In this document: piece after piece, positions 1 to 9,374 of the stretch
Layout: each line of letters starts with the position of its first letter
How positions within the stretch are numbered: the stretch's first letter is position 1
Origin: Euprymna scolopes
Lineage: Eukaryota; Mollusca; Cephalopoda; Sepiida; Sepiolidae
Assembly (NCBI GenBank): GCA_024364805.1
Contig: CM044506.1
Coordinates: 45,534,425 to 45,562,061, forward strand
Direction of reading: 5' to 3'
DNA length: 27,637 bases
Position numbers and translations under genes: made by a program
Notes under the pieces: model-generated
The model's input: only the letters and a program-made list of their open reading frames with translations
What the model was told of the DNA's origin: nothing
Database searches by the model: none

Positions 1-63
1 ACCATATAGGAGCCTATTCGTGACCAGACACATACAGACAGAGGTTCAGCTTTATATTATAGA
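1..63 (-). mobile_element. Helitron-like 5' head (partial)
   Basis: Read on the minus strand, the sequence starting at 63 is TCTATAATATAAAG followed by a TGTCTGTATGTGTC stretch. This is the same head found on the Helitron at 6739, which begins with TCTATAATATAAATC and then TGTCTGTATGTATG. The element would continue beyond the left edge. It interrupts the LINE fragment that follows. Only the 5' end is visible, so the family assignment rests on similarity to the better-supported copies in this window. Confidence 0.45.
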
Positions 64-1031
64 TATATACAGACACAGTGATTTCTGTGCGCAATGGCAG
101 CAGCACATTCTGGAGAGAATCACGGCTGGCTGTTATGTTTTTGCTGGAATTTTTTTGAGAGTATAAAGTGGTCTATACCTACAATTAACCATTCTGTCAG
201 GTCTGATACTATAGAGAACAGATTCTTTTTAAACATGGAATGCAGAGGTAGATCTAATATAAATGTACGGAAGCTATTCTAGTCAGCCACAGAGTATCCA
301 TATACTGTACGATGGAGAGGTATGTCGGAGAATTTATTACATCTTCATTGAGACAACCTAGTGGTCGGAAGATCCCAGTGGAGACAGAACGGAGGATGAA
401 CATAGCTTAGGGCAAGTTGTGAGAAAAAGGTCTACGAGACTTGCATATTGACCATCAGTGTCGGGCACACAGGTGGGTTCGTAAACAATCGTAAGCAATG
501 GAGAAATCGTGACAGAACCTCCCCTCATGTCTTGTTTAAGTGAGCTAACCATTTCACATTGTGAATATTGAAGTCTCCACAGACAGGAATGTTAGCTGAA
601 GGATAAAAAGACAGGATGTGGTCAATTTTCTCAGACATGATCTTAAAGATAATAACTCCACTGTTATGGGGACGATAGAGGGCAAATATAAATGCAGTGG
701 TGTGAGCAAGTGCAGATCGGAAGCACATATTGGGCAATTTAGGGTCTTCTCTGGACATGTCTCTACCACATGGAAAGCCATGTTTAATGTAGGGACATAT
801 TTCATGCCCATGATGATCTTGGAGGTCAGATTTGGATGTTAAATTAGAATATCTTTTAATTACAAACTCATCTAGGGAAATAGTCTGTCCAATGCCAGTT
901 TCTTTTAGGAAGAATAGGCCGTGTTTGGTCTCCTGTAATTGGATTTCAGCCTCTGGAAGGTTGGAACGTAGACCTCTGATATTGGAGAAGGAGACATATT
1001 GGAAGTTGGAGTTCTGTTGATTCTCATTCAA
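64..1031 (-). pseudogene. CR1-like LINE ORF2 fragment: endonuclease domain and linker
   Basis: Minus-strand translation shows an apurinic-endonuclease-type domain of a non-LTR retrotransposon. It begins with SNIRGLRSNLPEAEIQL (near 980), continues through ALYRPHNSG and the core motif VCGDFNIHNVKWL (near 550), and then in a shifted frame reaches YASLVDLFLTTCP and SSVLSPLGSSDH (358-552). Further on, 94-125 reads FSPECAAAIAHRNH after a stop that replaces the usual Trp of the PWF motif. This order matches the region before the reverse transcriptase in CR1-clade elements. At least one frameshift and several stops show it is dead. The RT domain is absent here because the fragment is cut at about 64 by a Helitron head. 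The short ORFs on the opposite strand are shadows. Confidence 0.85.
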
Positions 1032-1052
1032 TCCCGGGCGTCAGGTCTCCCT

Positions 1053-1592
1053 ACTAATATATATCGTAAAGGCCCTTTATGTATGTGTGTGAATTTGTTC
1101 CCTATGGCTCTGAAATGGATGGGTCGATTTTTATGAAATTGCTCACAAATTTACTTTATATGTCTGAGCATGTTCTTAGATAGGTTTTGTATGGGAATGC
1201 CCCTGATAAATATCAAAGATCATTAATATATAATAGAAAGAAAAAAAAAAGGAACAGGTGATTTGAACTAAAGTTAACACCTCATAAAATCTAACATCAC
1301 AAGTGGAAATTTGAAAAATTTTATCACCTCACAAGCAGAAGAAAATCAACAGTAGGTTGTTTGAGAAGACATGGGTGCATTCAAAATCAAAGTCTCTGTT
1401 TAGAATACAATTAAAACATGATACTTGACTTTTGCCTTTTAAACTTTAAATCAAGCCATCATATTAAAAATAATTTGGTAAAAATCAACAGTAGGTTCTC
1501 TACAGTGCAATGTAACCTCAACGTATTGTAGACTAAGTCACTGCAGGGAGGCATGTGAAGTTCCTTCCAATGCATCGTGGTGGGTACCCAAC
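1053..1592 (+). mobile_element. Helitron-like element, degenerate
   Basis: The left end has the TTTATGTATGTGTGTG head followed by a stretch (about 1095-1145) like the 5' region of animal Helitrons: a CCCTATGGCTCTGAAATGG segment, then GGGTCGATTTTTATGAAATT. A plausible 3' terminus is GGGTACCCAACTAG at 1579-1592, close to the usual GGGTACCC...CTAG end. No clear hairpin precedes it and no protein is encoded. The boundaries are approximate; the right one is the weaker. Confidence 0.35.
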
Positions 1593-1799
1593 TAGAGCAG
1601 AATAGTATATCGATTTGATTGAAAAATGAGCAATGTCACAGATTTCAATAACAAGTATGGTATAGAATATAAAATAAAATACTTGGGCTGAGATTGAAAC
1701 CAAAACCTAAAGGCAGTGAGTCAAGTGTGATAATGATTAGGCTTGCTTGTATTCAAACTTACTTATTTTTAACATAATAAATCTGTCATGAACCATTCA

Positions 1800-2022
1800 A
1801 ATATACATAGTTAGCAAACATAAAAATCTGACTCATACATACCAATTTTTCAATTTTGACCCCTTAGCAGACCGTTTTTCCGGATGAAAAACAATTAAAA
1901 GTTTTCTAGATGTTTGAATACCCTATATATCAAATTTCAAATCTGTAGATCAAAAATTTGTTGAGTATATGAGTTGAGAAGTGTCCTCACACACACATTT
2001 TCACTTTATATATATGTTAGTA
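1800..2022 (-). mobile_element. Helitron-like 5' head, minus orientation
   Basis: The reverse complement from about 2022 reads TATATATAAAGTGAAAATG, a GT-rich stretch, then a segment ending GGGTATTCAAACATC. That segment matches the repeat units inside the Helitron at 15697-16822 (for example GGGTATTCAGACAT). A stretch that reads GGGGTCAAAATTG on the minus strand (1855-1870) also recurs there. It is the same family in opposite orientation. The 3' end was not located. Region 1593-1800 shows nothing else I recognise. Confidence 0.4.
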
Positions 2023-2277
2023 ATAATAATAATTGATAAATAAAAATTAAACCAATATAACACATAAAATATCAGCAAAAAAAAAAAAAAATAGGAAAAC
2101 GTATCTAAGTACATCCAGGTTAAAACAAGGTCACCTTTTAATAAATAAAGGAGGATGACTCACCCTCTCCAAAAATGAACAAGGAAAGGTGAAGTAGAAG
2201 TCAGCCGTTCTTGATCTGATAAAAGCCTGACTATTGGCTGGTGAGTGGGAATAACAAAGAATCTGATTGGTTAACTA

Positions 2278-3151
2278 CGAGGGGCATGCAGTAAGTAATG
2301 CCCCTGACCCACTTCCCATAGCAGTAGAGCAACAAAACTTGGCACAGTTATTAGTCTTTCTCTACATAGGAACCATCCAGAGTTATGCATTTCTCCTATC
2401 GTTTGATGCAGCTCTGGAGACCATTTTTGTAGAACACCCCAGATTGGTCCTCCAACCAAGACGTGACTTCAGAAATCAAGGCTGCATCATCTGGGAAACG
2501 TTTTCCTTTCAAAAACAACTTAATGGCTGGGAAGAGGTGAAAGTCAGAGGGTGCAAATCAGGAGAGTAGGGAGGACGAGGAAGGATTTCATAACCACTTC
2601 TGATCTGACGACATGCAAGTTGTGGACCGGAGCGTTGTCTTGCAGGAGGAAGGTACCTTTGCTGATCTTGCTTCGCCTCTTGATTTTGACGTCTTGGGCT
2701 ATTTGGCGAATAGTAATGCGCCGATCTTCCAAAATGGCAGCCTCAACTTGACGGACAGATGCCTCATCAATAGCAGAAGGTGGGGTGGGGGGGGGTCGAC
2801 CAGGTCTGGGAGCTGTTTCCACAGATTTCCGGCCATGTTTGATTTCACGATGCCAGCGTTTTACAAGCTCATATGTGCGGCATTGTCACCATAAGTTTCT
2901 TTCATTTCATCAAAAGTCTCCTGCAGTGTGCATCCTTTCAAATACAAAACCTGGATCACTGCTCCACATTCAACAGGCTCCATTTCACACCTGACTCAGT
3001 TCAAACACCTGTAAAACAGAAACCACAATTAGTTCAGAGCTGTAATTTTCCACATAACCCATAGAGCTATAAATCATTGCATATGCAAAATTTCACCTAG
3101 ATCAGACAACTGGAAGTGGGTCAGGGGCATTACTTATTGCATGCCCCCTTG
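2278..3151 (-). mobile_element. mariner DNA transposon, internally deleted, with both inverted repeats
   Basis: Terminal inverted repeats lie at 2278-2316 and 3112-3151. The left begins CGAGGGGCATGCAGTAAG and the right, reverse-complemented, CAAGGGGGCATGCAATAAG; both run into GTAATGCCCCTGACC and CCACTTCC with only a few mismatches. The element is flanked by TA at 2276-2277 and 3152-3153, the expected mariner target duplication. At 874 bp it is shorter than a full mariner of about 1.3 kb because the middle of the transposase gene is missing. It is non-autonomous. Confidence 0.93.
2351..2983 (-). pseudogene. mariner transposase remnant, central part deleted
   Basis: The start codon at 2983 gives MEPVECGAVIQVLYLKGC, then helix-turn-helix sequence. 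A one-base shift precedes YELVKRWHREIKHG. Next come METAPRPGRPP, AIDEASVRQVEAAI and ITIRQIAQDVKI. The reading then jumps straight to KRRSKISKG-TFLLQDNAPVH, so about 150 residues, including the part with the first catalytic Asp (usually DETW), are lost. The second Asp (QDNAPVH) and, in another frame, the third (APSDFHLF) survive. The C-terminus reads SEVTSWLEDQSGVFYK and ends DGSYVEKD before a stop at 2351-2353. An in-frame insertion of prolines follows PGRPP. It can make no active enzyme. Confidence 0.92.
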
Positions 3152-3169
3152 TAGAAAACTCAGCATCAG

Positions 3170-3173
<4 letters not shown>

Positions 3174-3216
<43 letters not shown>
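3174..3216. repeat. (TA)n microsatellite
   Basis: Alternating TA tract with one interruption, 22 bp to the right of the mariner. Confidence 0.95.
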
Positions 3217-3654
3217 AAACATGCGATAACATCAATTCCATGCACTAGCCTGAGGAGTCCTCACATGAATGAAACATGAAAAAGTCCCGTGTTGCTTAAT
3301 TGTCACATATTTTCATAACTTATTGGGGCAGCATTTGAACTATATGCAAGAAGTTGCATGTGAACTCGAGATAACACAAAAATCTATTTTATTGTCATAA
3401 GTACAAAGGTAAACAAATATCTGATTAAATTCACATAATATTTAAGAAGTTGGGTTGCTCTGATAAAAAAAATTCACTTCCAAGAATGTATGATTCTTAG
3501 AACACAATCCAGTGATATTCACTTTCACGGTTAATTAACAGTAAGAGGCTAAAGACGAACTGTCTGATGCTGTTATGGTATGCAGTGTACTTTGTGATTT
3601 TGGGCTGTGTTTTTACTTTTAATTTTCTTATTTTGTTCTAGCTGTTTTATCTCA

Positions 3655-3831
3655 TACATTCCAACCGAGAGATCTTTTGAAAATTCTAACTGCCTTTAAA
3701 GATGCAATTGTTTTTATCTCTTGCACTTGGTTCACTGGGTATATTTCCCAAGTAGTCTTTGAAATTCTTTTTCATGAGTTAGGTTGCTCCTGTAATTACG
3801 GGAATGATGGAGATCTTTCTAAGATTCCAGT
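3655..3831 (-). pseudogene. retroelement reverse-transcriptase C-terminal fragment (inverted copy of 7501-7675)
   Basis: Minus-strand reading gives ISIIPVITGAT, a stop, LMKKNFKDYLGNIPSEPSAR. The + strand at 7500-7675 gives the related IIPVIIGGTRLIKKNF and YLTNIPGEPSAREIQTIAF. The pattern [IV]PV[IV]xGAxGxxxKxxxxYLxxIP is one I associate with the extreme C-terminus of LINE-type reverse transcriptases in cephalopods and flatworms; that comes from memory and was not searched. Stops and frame slips show decay. Flanks 3217-3650 and 3832-4650 contain nothing I recognise. Confidence 0.5.
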
Positions 3832-4658
3832 GCAAATCTAGTAGGTTGTTTGCGGAGTTGCTAAAAATCGTCTGAAAACCCTATTTCATTTCAACTTATT
3901 TTTATTTGGTAATCAAACCCCATCCTGTTTATCTAAAATAAATAAAGGACCTGGGGTGGGGCTAAATTAACCTCCTTTGTTAAAATAGAAAGATCATGGT
4001 ATGTCTATGAGTATAGGATCCAGTTGCAATCCTAGAACTGTCGAAAGTCCAGAATTCCTCCCGGTGACGAGTGAGAGCAGTAGGAAGACTTGTTAATTAG
4101 CAAGAAAAATAGAAACTACTTCCTTTAAACATGGTTGCGATTTTAATGATGTTGCTCCTAGGATAAAATTTAGGATTTTATAACGACTAAATGTGTCTAA
4201 AATGGCATTCTAAAGTTACATAAGATAGTGGCTAATAGTCTAGACATAATAAATTTGTATTTGGAATCTGGTATTGCAAATCTACGGTACTTTGGTCCAG
4301 AAGGGAATTTCTGCAATCAAAATATTATATAGGAGAAAAGATTGACCACAAAACTAGCAAAGAGACCAATTTACAAAGTTAATTGGAACGCAGATTCATG
4401 ATATTACTAATTATTTAAGGTTACTTAGTGTAAAAATTACGAGAGATCACCATACAAAGTCGGCGAATGCATTTTTGGCAAACAATAGAAATGCCGATAC
4501 ATTTTCTTTTTGAATAAAATTAGTTCAGCCCAGGGTTGTTTTCATAGAGCAAACAGTGAAGTATGCATTATTATTAAGTGCAACAAAACCTTGGCATACA
4601 CACTGTTATAGGAGCAAAACTATGAAATATGTAAAATAAAGAGAGTTCATAGCATAAA

Positions 4659-4780
4659 ATATACTTATGGCAAGTCAGTTACAGAAATGTTTATTTCAGT
4701 GCCCAGAGGAATTGCTCAGTTCAACTGCAGCGAGCCTGACGATTTTTGTTGATGTAGCTTACTTGCCATAAAGTAATATA
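4659..4780. repeat. small imperfect stem-loop
   Basis: TTATGGCAAGTCAGTTAC near 4665 pairs imperfectly with GTAGCTTACTTGCCATAA near 4754-4771. The loop holds a polypyrimidine-AG followed by a short open frame. It may be a tiny MITE or chance. The surroundings, 3832-5130, are AT-rich with no supported gene. Confidence 0.3.
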
Positions 4781-5134
4781 AAATTACTAAGCTCTACTCA
4801 TGTACTGAGCACTGTTGAAGTACACACTGACATAAAAATATATACATAACAAAAAAAAGCAAACAAAAACAAAATACTATAATGAGGGGGGGGGAGTCTG
4901 CTGCGTGAACATGCTAATGTCATACTAAAGCATTTATTAAGGCATCTTCAAGGCTTTATTCATTTTTGTTTGCAGGGTGTTTCCCTCATACAGTGCCTGA
5001 CATTACCAAATGGTCACGTATTTGCTATTGACCAGGCCCAACGTTGCATAAGTTCATTGTTCTAATGAAACCTAATGTATATGCTGCTAACATATCAGTT
5101 TTCATTAGTGGGCCGAGAGAGTGAAATATTGGAA

Positions 5135-5560
5135 ATAAGTATCTCAAGTAAAAATAATCCCCTGATAGTGATCGAGGGCTCGTTAGAAGTGTATAACTGA
5201 GCTTATTACAGTGATAAAAAAATTTTTTTTTTTAATTTCAATTTTTAAGGGGTCTGGGTCCAAATAACCATATTTGGGCATTATAGGCTAGAAACACGTT
5301 TTGGGCATATTTTAGCTAAAAATGATTCCCTGATAATGGTTGACAGCTCATTGGAAGCATATTACTGCGCTAATTACAGTGGTAAATGGATTTTACAAAA
5401 CTTGCAATTGGTGAGTGGTCTGGGTCCAAATTACCATATTTGGACAAAACTGGCCAGAAACGTTTTTGGGCAATATTTGGCTTAAAATGATAATGGTTAA
5501 GGGCTCTTTGGAAGAGCATTACATAACAAAGAAATTACTTAATTAATGATAAATTTCTGG
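5135..5560. repeat. tandem repeat, period about 166 bp, about 2.5 copies
   Basis: The phrase GGTCTGGGTCCAAAT occurs at 5251 and 5417. Around it recur ACCATATTTGG, GGCCAGAAACG-like and CCTGATAATGGTT-like segments, each with CTCATTGGAAG or a variant. A first partial unit occupies 5135-5250. Copies are diverged by indels and substitutions. The array may be internal to the Helitron ending at 6728, since other Helitrons here carry similar arrays, but no start for that element was found. Confidence 0.7.
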
Positions 5561-5639
5561 GCCAAAACAAAATCTAGGTAGTAGGCAGAGTCTAGAAAGA
5601 AGTAAATATGTTATTGTGCAGACACACAAGCTTGAAAAT

Positions 5640-6235
5640 TGGCAACTTTATTTTCAACTTCTTATCAACATTATTATCCGACTTTAGAAAGTAAACAATG
5701 TTCACCTATTAAGACAACATATAAAACATCACGTCATCACTTCAACATAGTTTCTCAAACAGTGTCGACATTGCTCAGAAACCCAGAGACTGGGTGGGTT
5801 TTCTTGCAGTACCATGTACAATGACCATACTAACTGCAATGTTTGCAGAATGGTTTAGTTTGCAGTCAGATGGTGTTTACTTTAGGATTTGAACCACAAT
5901 CTGTTTATCACGTCTTCCAAATTATCAGCTTGAGAATTTTGTTGTTCGCCTCCAAACCAGATTCGTCTAAAAACTTCAACCCATGACCATCATTCATGTT
6001 AATGACTTACCAAGAGTGGGCAGATAATTTGTGTAAAGGCGATGGAACACTAATCCACATCAAATGCACTGGCTGAGGCAATTTCTTTTTCGATTGGATA
6101 GGGAATCTTTCTAAATACAATAGGTAAAGGGTGGTGCAAATCTGGAGGTCTGAAGTTACTTGGTTTCTGCGCTTGGCAGATGGAATAAAAGTTGTCCCAT
6201 GTTAATTTCATAGTGAGAGATTGTTGTTCTGTAAA
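5640..6235 (-). CDS. candidate terminal exon and 3' UTR of an unidentified minus-strand gene
   Basis: On the minus strand a strong acceptor (ACTTTTCTTTTACAG) ends at about 6236. It is followed by an exon open in only one frame: QQSLTMKLTWDNFYSICQAQ, then FRPPDLHHPLPIVFRKIP and EKEIASASAFDVD, with a stop at 6050-6052. Downstream, minus-strand AATAAA (plus TTTATT at 5647-5652) would give a 3' UTR of about 400 nt. The base composition is less AT-biased than the flanks. I do not recognise the protein and no matching upstream exon was found with confidence. A GTAAGT just after the stop (about 6004-6009) could mean the exon is spliced differently. It could also be an old repeat. Confidence 0.35.
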
Positions 6236-6679
6236 AGAAAAGTATAGTGTACTGACAATATATGCAATAATGCGTGTGGTATGATGATGCAACATGTGGT
6301 TGCTTTCATTTTGAGACGAGACATTCCCCCTAATAAACAGGGAGCTGGTTTTCTACAAAGTTAGGTAAAAAAAACAAAAAAAAAACGAGTTATTGACCTC
6401 ATTAAAAACTGTCCCACAGAAAATGTTAACTGCTGAATAGCTATTGCTTACGATCGCCGCATGTGCATTATTAAGCTTTTTCGTATACATAAAAATAAAA
6501 ATAAAAATAAAAAGCCAACAGACACGCACTCAAAGTTCACGTCATTGACTCGTCAAAAATGGGCACCTGCCAGGTCGCACGTTTTTTTTTTTTCACACTT
6601 TACTATTTTCCAACTGCGCGTCAAGGCTTCGTTTTTTTTTTTAAAACAACCAACGATTTTTCTTTTCATTTACCCATAA

Positions 6680-6728
6680 ACACACACACCTACAAACACC
6701 CGGGCAACGCCGGGTACCCCCCGCTAGT
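6680..6728 (+). mobile_element. Helitron 3' terminus
   Basis: The segment 6698-6715 forms an ACCCGG/CCGGGT hairpin with loop GCAACG. It is followed by ACCCCCCG and the terminal CTAGT at 6724-6728. This is the canonical Helitron 3' end: a GC-rich hairpin about ten bases before CTRRT. It is the least decayed end in the window, with CpGs intact. Its 5' end was not identified; it may lie several kb upstream or be lost. Region 6236-6680 is AT-rich with T tracts and no gene. Confidence 0.8.
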
Positions 6729-6738
6729 GTAATATAAA

Positions 6739-7107
6739 TCTATAATATAAATCTCACTTGTCTGTATGTATGTCTTGCAAAAACTTTCGACGGGCGATGG
6801 ATCTTGACAAAGTCAGTATCATTTTGAAGCTCGACGTCTCAGACAACAATATAAAAAAATTGGCCAAAAACATTAATTCCTTCATCTTAAACTGGGCACT
6901 TTTCTACAGGGAGGGTCGATTTTCTCACTGACCTTTTTTGTAAGTCATTCAACTCTCGTGATCACGATGTCGCTTAAAAGGCTTTATTTTCGCCCGTGAT
7001 GTCACAACCACGGTAGGCACATTGGTAAGACAGTTTTTTTTTTCCACCTCTTTTTCCTCTGGCACGTTACGGGTTTGAGCCTACTTACTAATATTTTTGA
7101 TTTTGCT

Positions 7108-7143
<36 letters not shown>

Positions 7144-7277
7144 ACAACCAATACCCTTATACACAACTCCACTTTCTTTTCTGCCTTTGCGTCATGGGTT
7201 TGAGCCTGCCTGCCTACTACAACTTTTTATGTTTTTGCTCAACATACACTTCCAAACACCTGGGCACCCAGGCTAGT
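6739..7277 (+). mobile_element. non-autonomous Helitron, both ends visible
   Basis: It starts TCTATAATATAAATCTCAC and runs into TGTCTGTATGTATG. It ends with the hairpin CCTGGG-CA-CCCAGG (7259-7272) and CTAGT at 7273-7277, followed by AT. At 539 bp it encodes nothing. It contains a 32-T tract at 7110-7141. Its core (for example GTATCATTTTGAAGCT and AATTGGCCAAAAACATTAAT) is shared with the Helitron at 9375-10150, so they are one family. It begins only ten bases after another Helitron's 3' end. Confidence 0.82.
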
Positions 7278-7279
7278 AT

Positions 7280-7875
7280 ACTAGAAAGAACAGATGGAAA
7301 TAAGTCAGACACAATCCACTATGACTATGCAATCCCTACAGTTACATACCTTGAAAACAGTGCTATTAAAACTGACATAGTGATATAGGATAAGGAGAAA
7401 GAAGCAACCTTAGAAGTTAGTGTTCTCAATGATGCTGAGTAAAGCAGAGCCGAGAGGAAAAAGATAAAATACAAATGTCATTGTGTAAGACATGAAAGGA
7501 AACTAGAATTTTAGAAATGCCTCCATCATTCCAGTAATTATAGGAGGAACCAGACTCATAAAAAAGAATTTCAAAAACTATCTGACAAATATACCCGGTG
7601 AACCAAGTGCAAGAGAGATTCAAACAATTGCATTTAGAGAACAGTTAGAATCTTAAGATCTCTCAGTTGGAATGTGCGAGATAGTGAATAAATGTCTGGC
7701 ATCTGGTAGGATGCCCCATCCCCAGTTAGAGGAAGAAAAGAAAAGAAAGGTAAATAACTATGATTGGCACAAACCAAAGATTATGGAGAAGAAGAAATGG
7801 ATTACGAAGGAAATGAGACGAACAATGGAGTGCTTTCTCCACACAAATGGCACCTTTAACATGCATGGAAGATAA
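7280..7875 (+). pseudogene. retroelement reverse-transcriptase C-terminal fragment and tail
   Basis: The part at 7500-7650 reads IIPVIIGGTRLIKKNF, YLTNIPGEPSAREIQTIAF and REQLES before a stop. It is homologous to the inverted copy at 3655-3831. Before it, 7290-7440 has short open pieces (DYAIPTVTYLENSAIKTD) consistent with, but not diagnostic of, the upstream RT tail; several stops interrupt. After it, 7672-7875 is an open frame of 67 codons rich in Lys and Glu (PKIMEKKKWITKEMRRTM) that I cannot assign. It sits directly after the Helitron end at 7277. Confidence 0.5.
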
Positions 7876-8010
7876 TCCCGAACTTATGCCACCGAATTTA
7901 TAAACAGCTTCAGTGCAGAGAGAAACACTAGCTGTATATATCTGGCATTCCTCAAGATAGTGAATTTATTTAATTTCTTAGTTTGTTTACACATTAAAAA
8001 TATAAAACTT

Positions 8011-8432
8011 TAGGGCGCTTCTACACTATTAGGACGAGATTTCGGAAATCATAATACTGAATTTCACATGAAAACAATGGTATCTATGCATTCCTCGTAT
8101 TTTTAAGATTATATCCAAAAATTACGAAAATCGATAAGGTAGAAATTTGAAAAAAATGATCGTAAAACACAGAAGTTCAAAAAGGAGGTAGGTTTCCGTT
8201 TCGATTTAAACAAGATGGCTGTACTTATTTTTCACTTGCTAACACGATTAAAGTTTTTTTTTTAATAATTCAGTAATATTCAGGTAATTTTGACTGCGTA
8301 ATTTGGAAGCTACCATTGTAATTAAAATTAATAAAAATTTTTTTTAAAAAGAATCAGTAGAAACCATTGTTTTTTTTATCTGAAAACTCCATTTATTGAC
8401 TACAAAATTTCATCCTTCATGTAGAAGCGCTA
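8011..8432. mobile_element. MITE-like element with inverted ends
   Basis: The left end TAGGGCGCTTCTACACT matches the reverse complement of the right end, TAGCGCTTCTACATG. Similarity continues inward (AGGACGAGATTT against AGGATGAAATTT), for about 30 bp in all. The inside is AT-rich and non-coding. The flanking ACTT on the left and ACTT on the right could be a short target duplication. The superfamily is not determined. 7876-8010 and 8433-8734 hold nothing recognisable. Confidence 0.5.
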
Positions 8433-8734
8433 ACTTCAATTTTAAAGGAAGATAACTTTTACATTCTTCAATAAAAAAAAAAATGAGTTATTGCCCTTGT
8501 TAATTTTGACTTTTTTTCCGATCATAATTGAAAATGATTTCATATCATTAATTGTCCGGGCAAGACTACATATTTTTTTTTTTTTTTAATAAACCATAAC
8601 AAAATGTAATTATTATGCCACTAACATGGTACAACAATGACAAATGAAAATTGTCTAGACAAAATCAAAATTTGATGTCAGCTTAAATGCTATTTAAGTT
8701 TTAAAATCTTACAAAAGCTTCATCTATAATATAA

Positions 8735-8775
8735 ACTAGACTACCCGTGACCCGTTGGGTCAGTATGTTATATTA
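8735..8775 (-). mobile_element. Helitron 3' terminus, minus orientation
   Basis: The minus strand reads TGACCC-AAC-GGGTCA (a perfect hairpin), spacer CGGGTAGT, then CTAGT ending at 8735. Hairpin, spacing and CTAGT fit a Helitron end. The body would run to higher coordinates, but no clear 5' head in this orientation was found before 9375. The stretch 8776-9374 is AT-rich with an A tract at about 9066-9085 and no gene. Confidence 0.55.
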
Positions 8776-9374
8776 GCTATGGAATTAATGTATGAACGGG
8801 ACACTTGTGACGTAAAGAAAATAGTTTTGTGACAAACATTTCTATGAAAGTATATTAAAATGTAAAAAGAATATAGATAGATTTCTATGAATCGTTCTGT
8901 TTATGATTGTTTATTTAAAAAAACAAACAAACAAAAAACAAAAAAAACTTACAGCCATTGAATTATAAGTGGTTTGCCATACTTATAGGTAAATGTACAC
9001 TGAACAGATACCATACTACTTAAAGTTAAATTCAAAGTTTGATATATCTTTTAATTTAAACGCGAAAAAAAAAAAAAAAAAAAAATTGGACGCTAAAAAT
9101 GTACATAGTAAAACAACAAGTGTTATTGTTGTATTGATTATTTATTTGTAACGCAATTTAAAAAAAACATTTTCGGGTTTATGTTGGTAGTGTAGAAGAA
9201 AATAATTTCTAAATAATAACGTTAATATTTCAGTGCGCAGGTCGCATTTTGCAAAAGTAGCGATTTGTGTTTATTTGTTTACACTGTTAAGGGTTTATGT
9301 TTATGTACGCATGCGCAACCGGAAGTTGTAAACTGGATGTGGGTTACAACACCCGTTACAAGGTCATTTGAGTT

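Noticed and set aside
4700-4772. Polypyrimidine-AG followed by a 23-codon open frame (CPEELLSSTAASLTIFVDVA)
   Set aside because: Too short, no family resemblance, and it lies in the loop of a small inverted repeat.
7060-7085. GGGTTTGAGCCT, like a tRNA B box
   Set aside because: It is inside a Helitron, is shared in altered form by its sister copy, and has no A box or cloverleaf around it.
9305-9325. GCATGCGCAACCGGAAG resembling adjacent NRF-1 and ETS sites
   Set aside because: No transcript start or gene nearby; it lies in repeat-rich DNA and could be chance.
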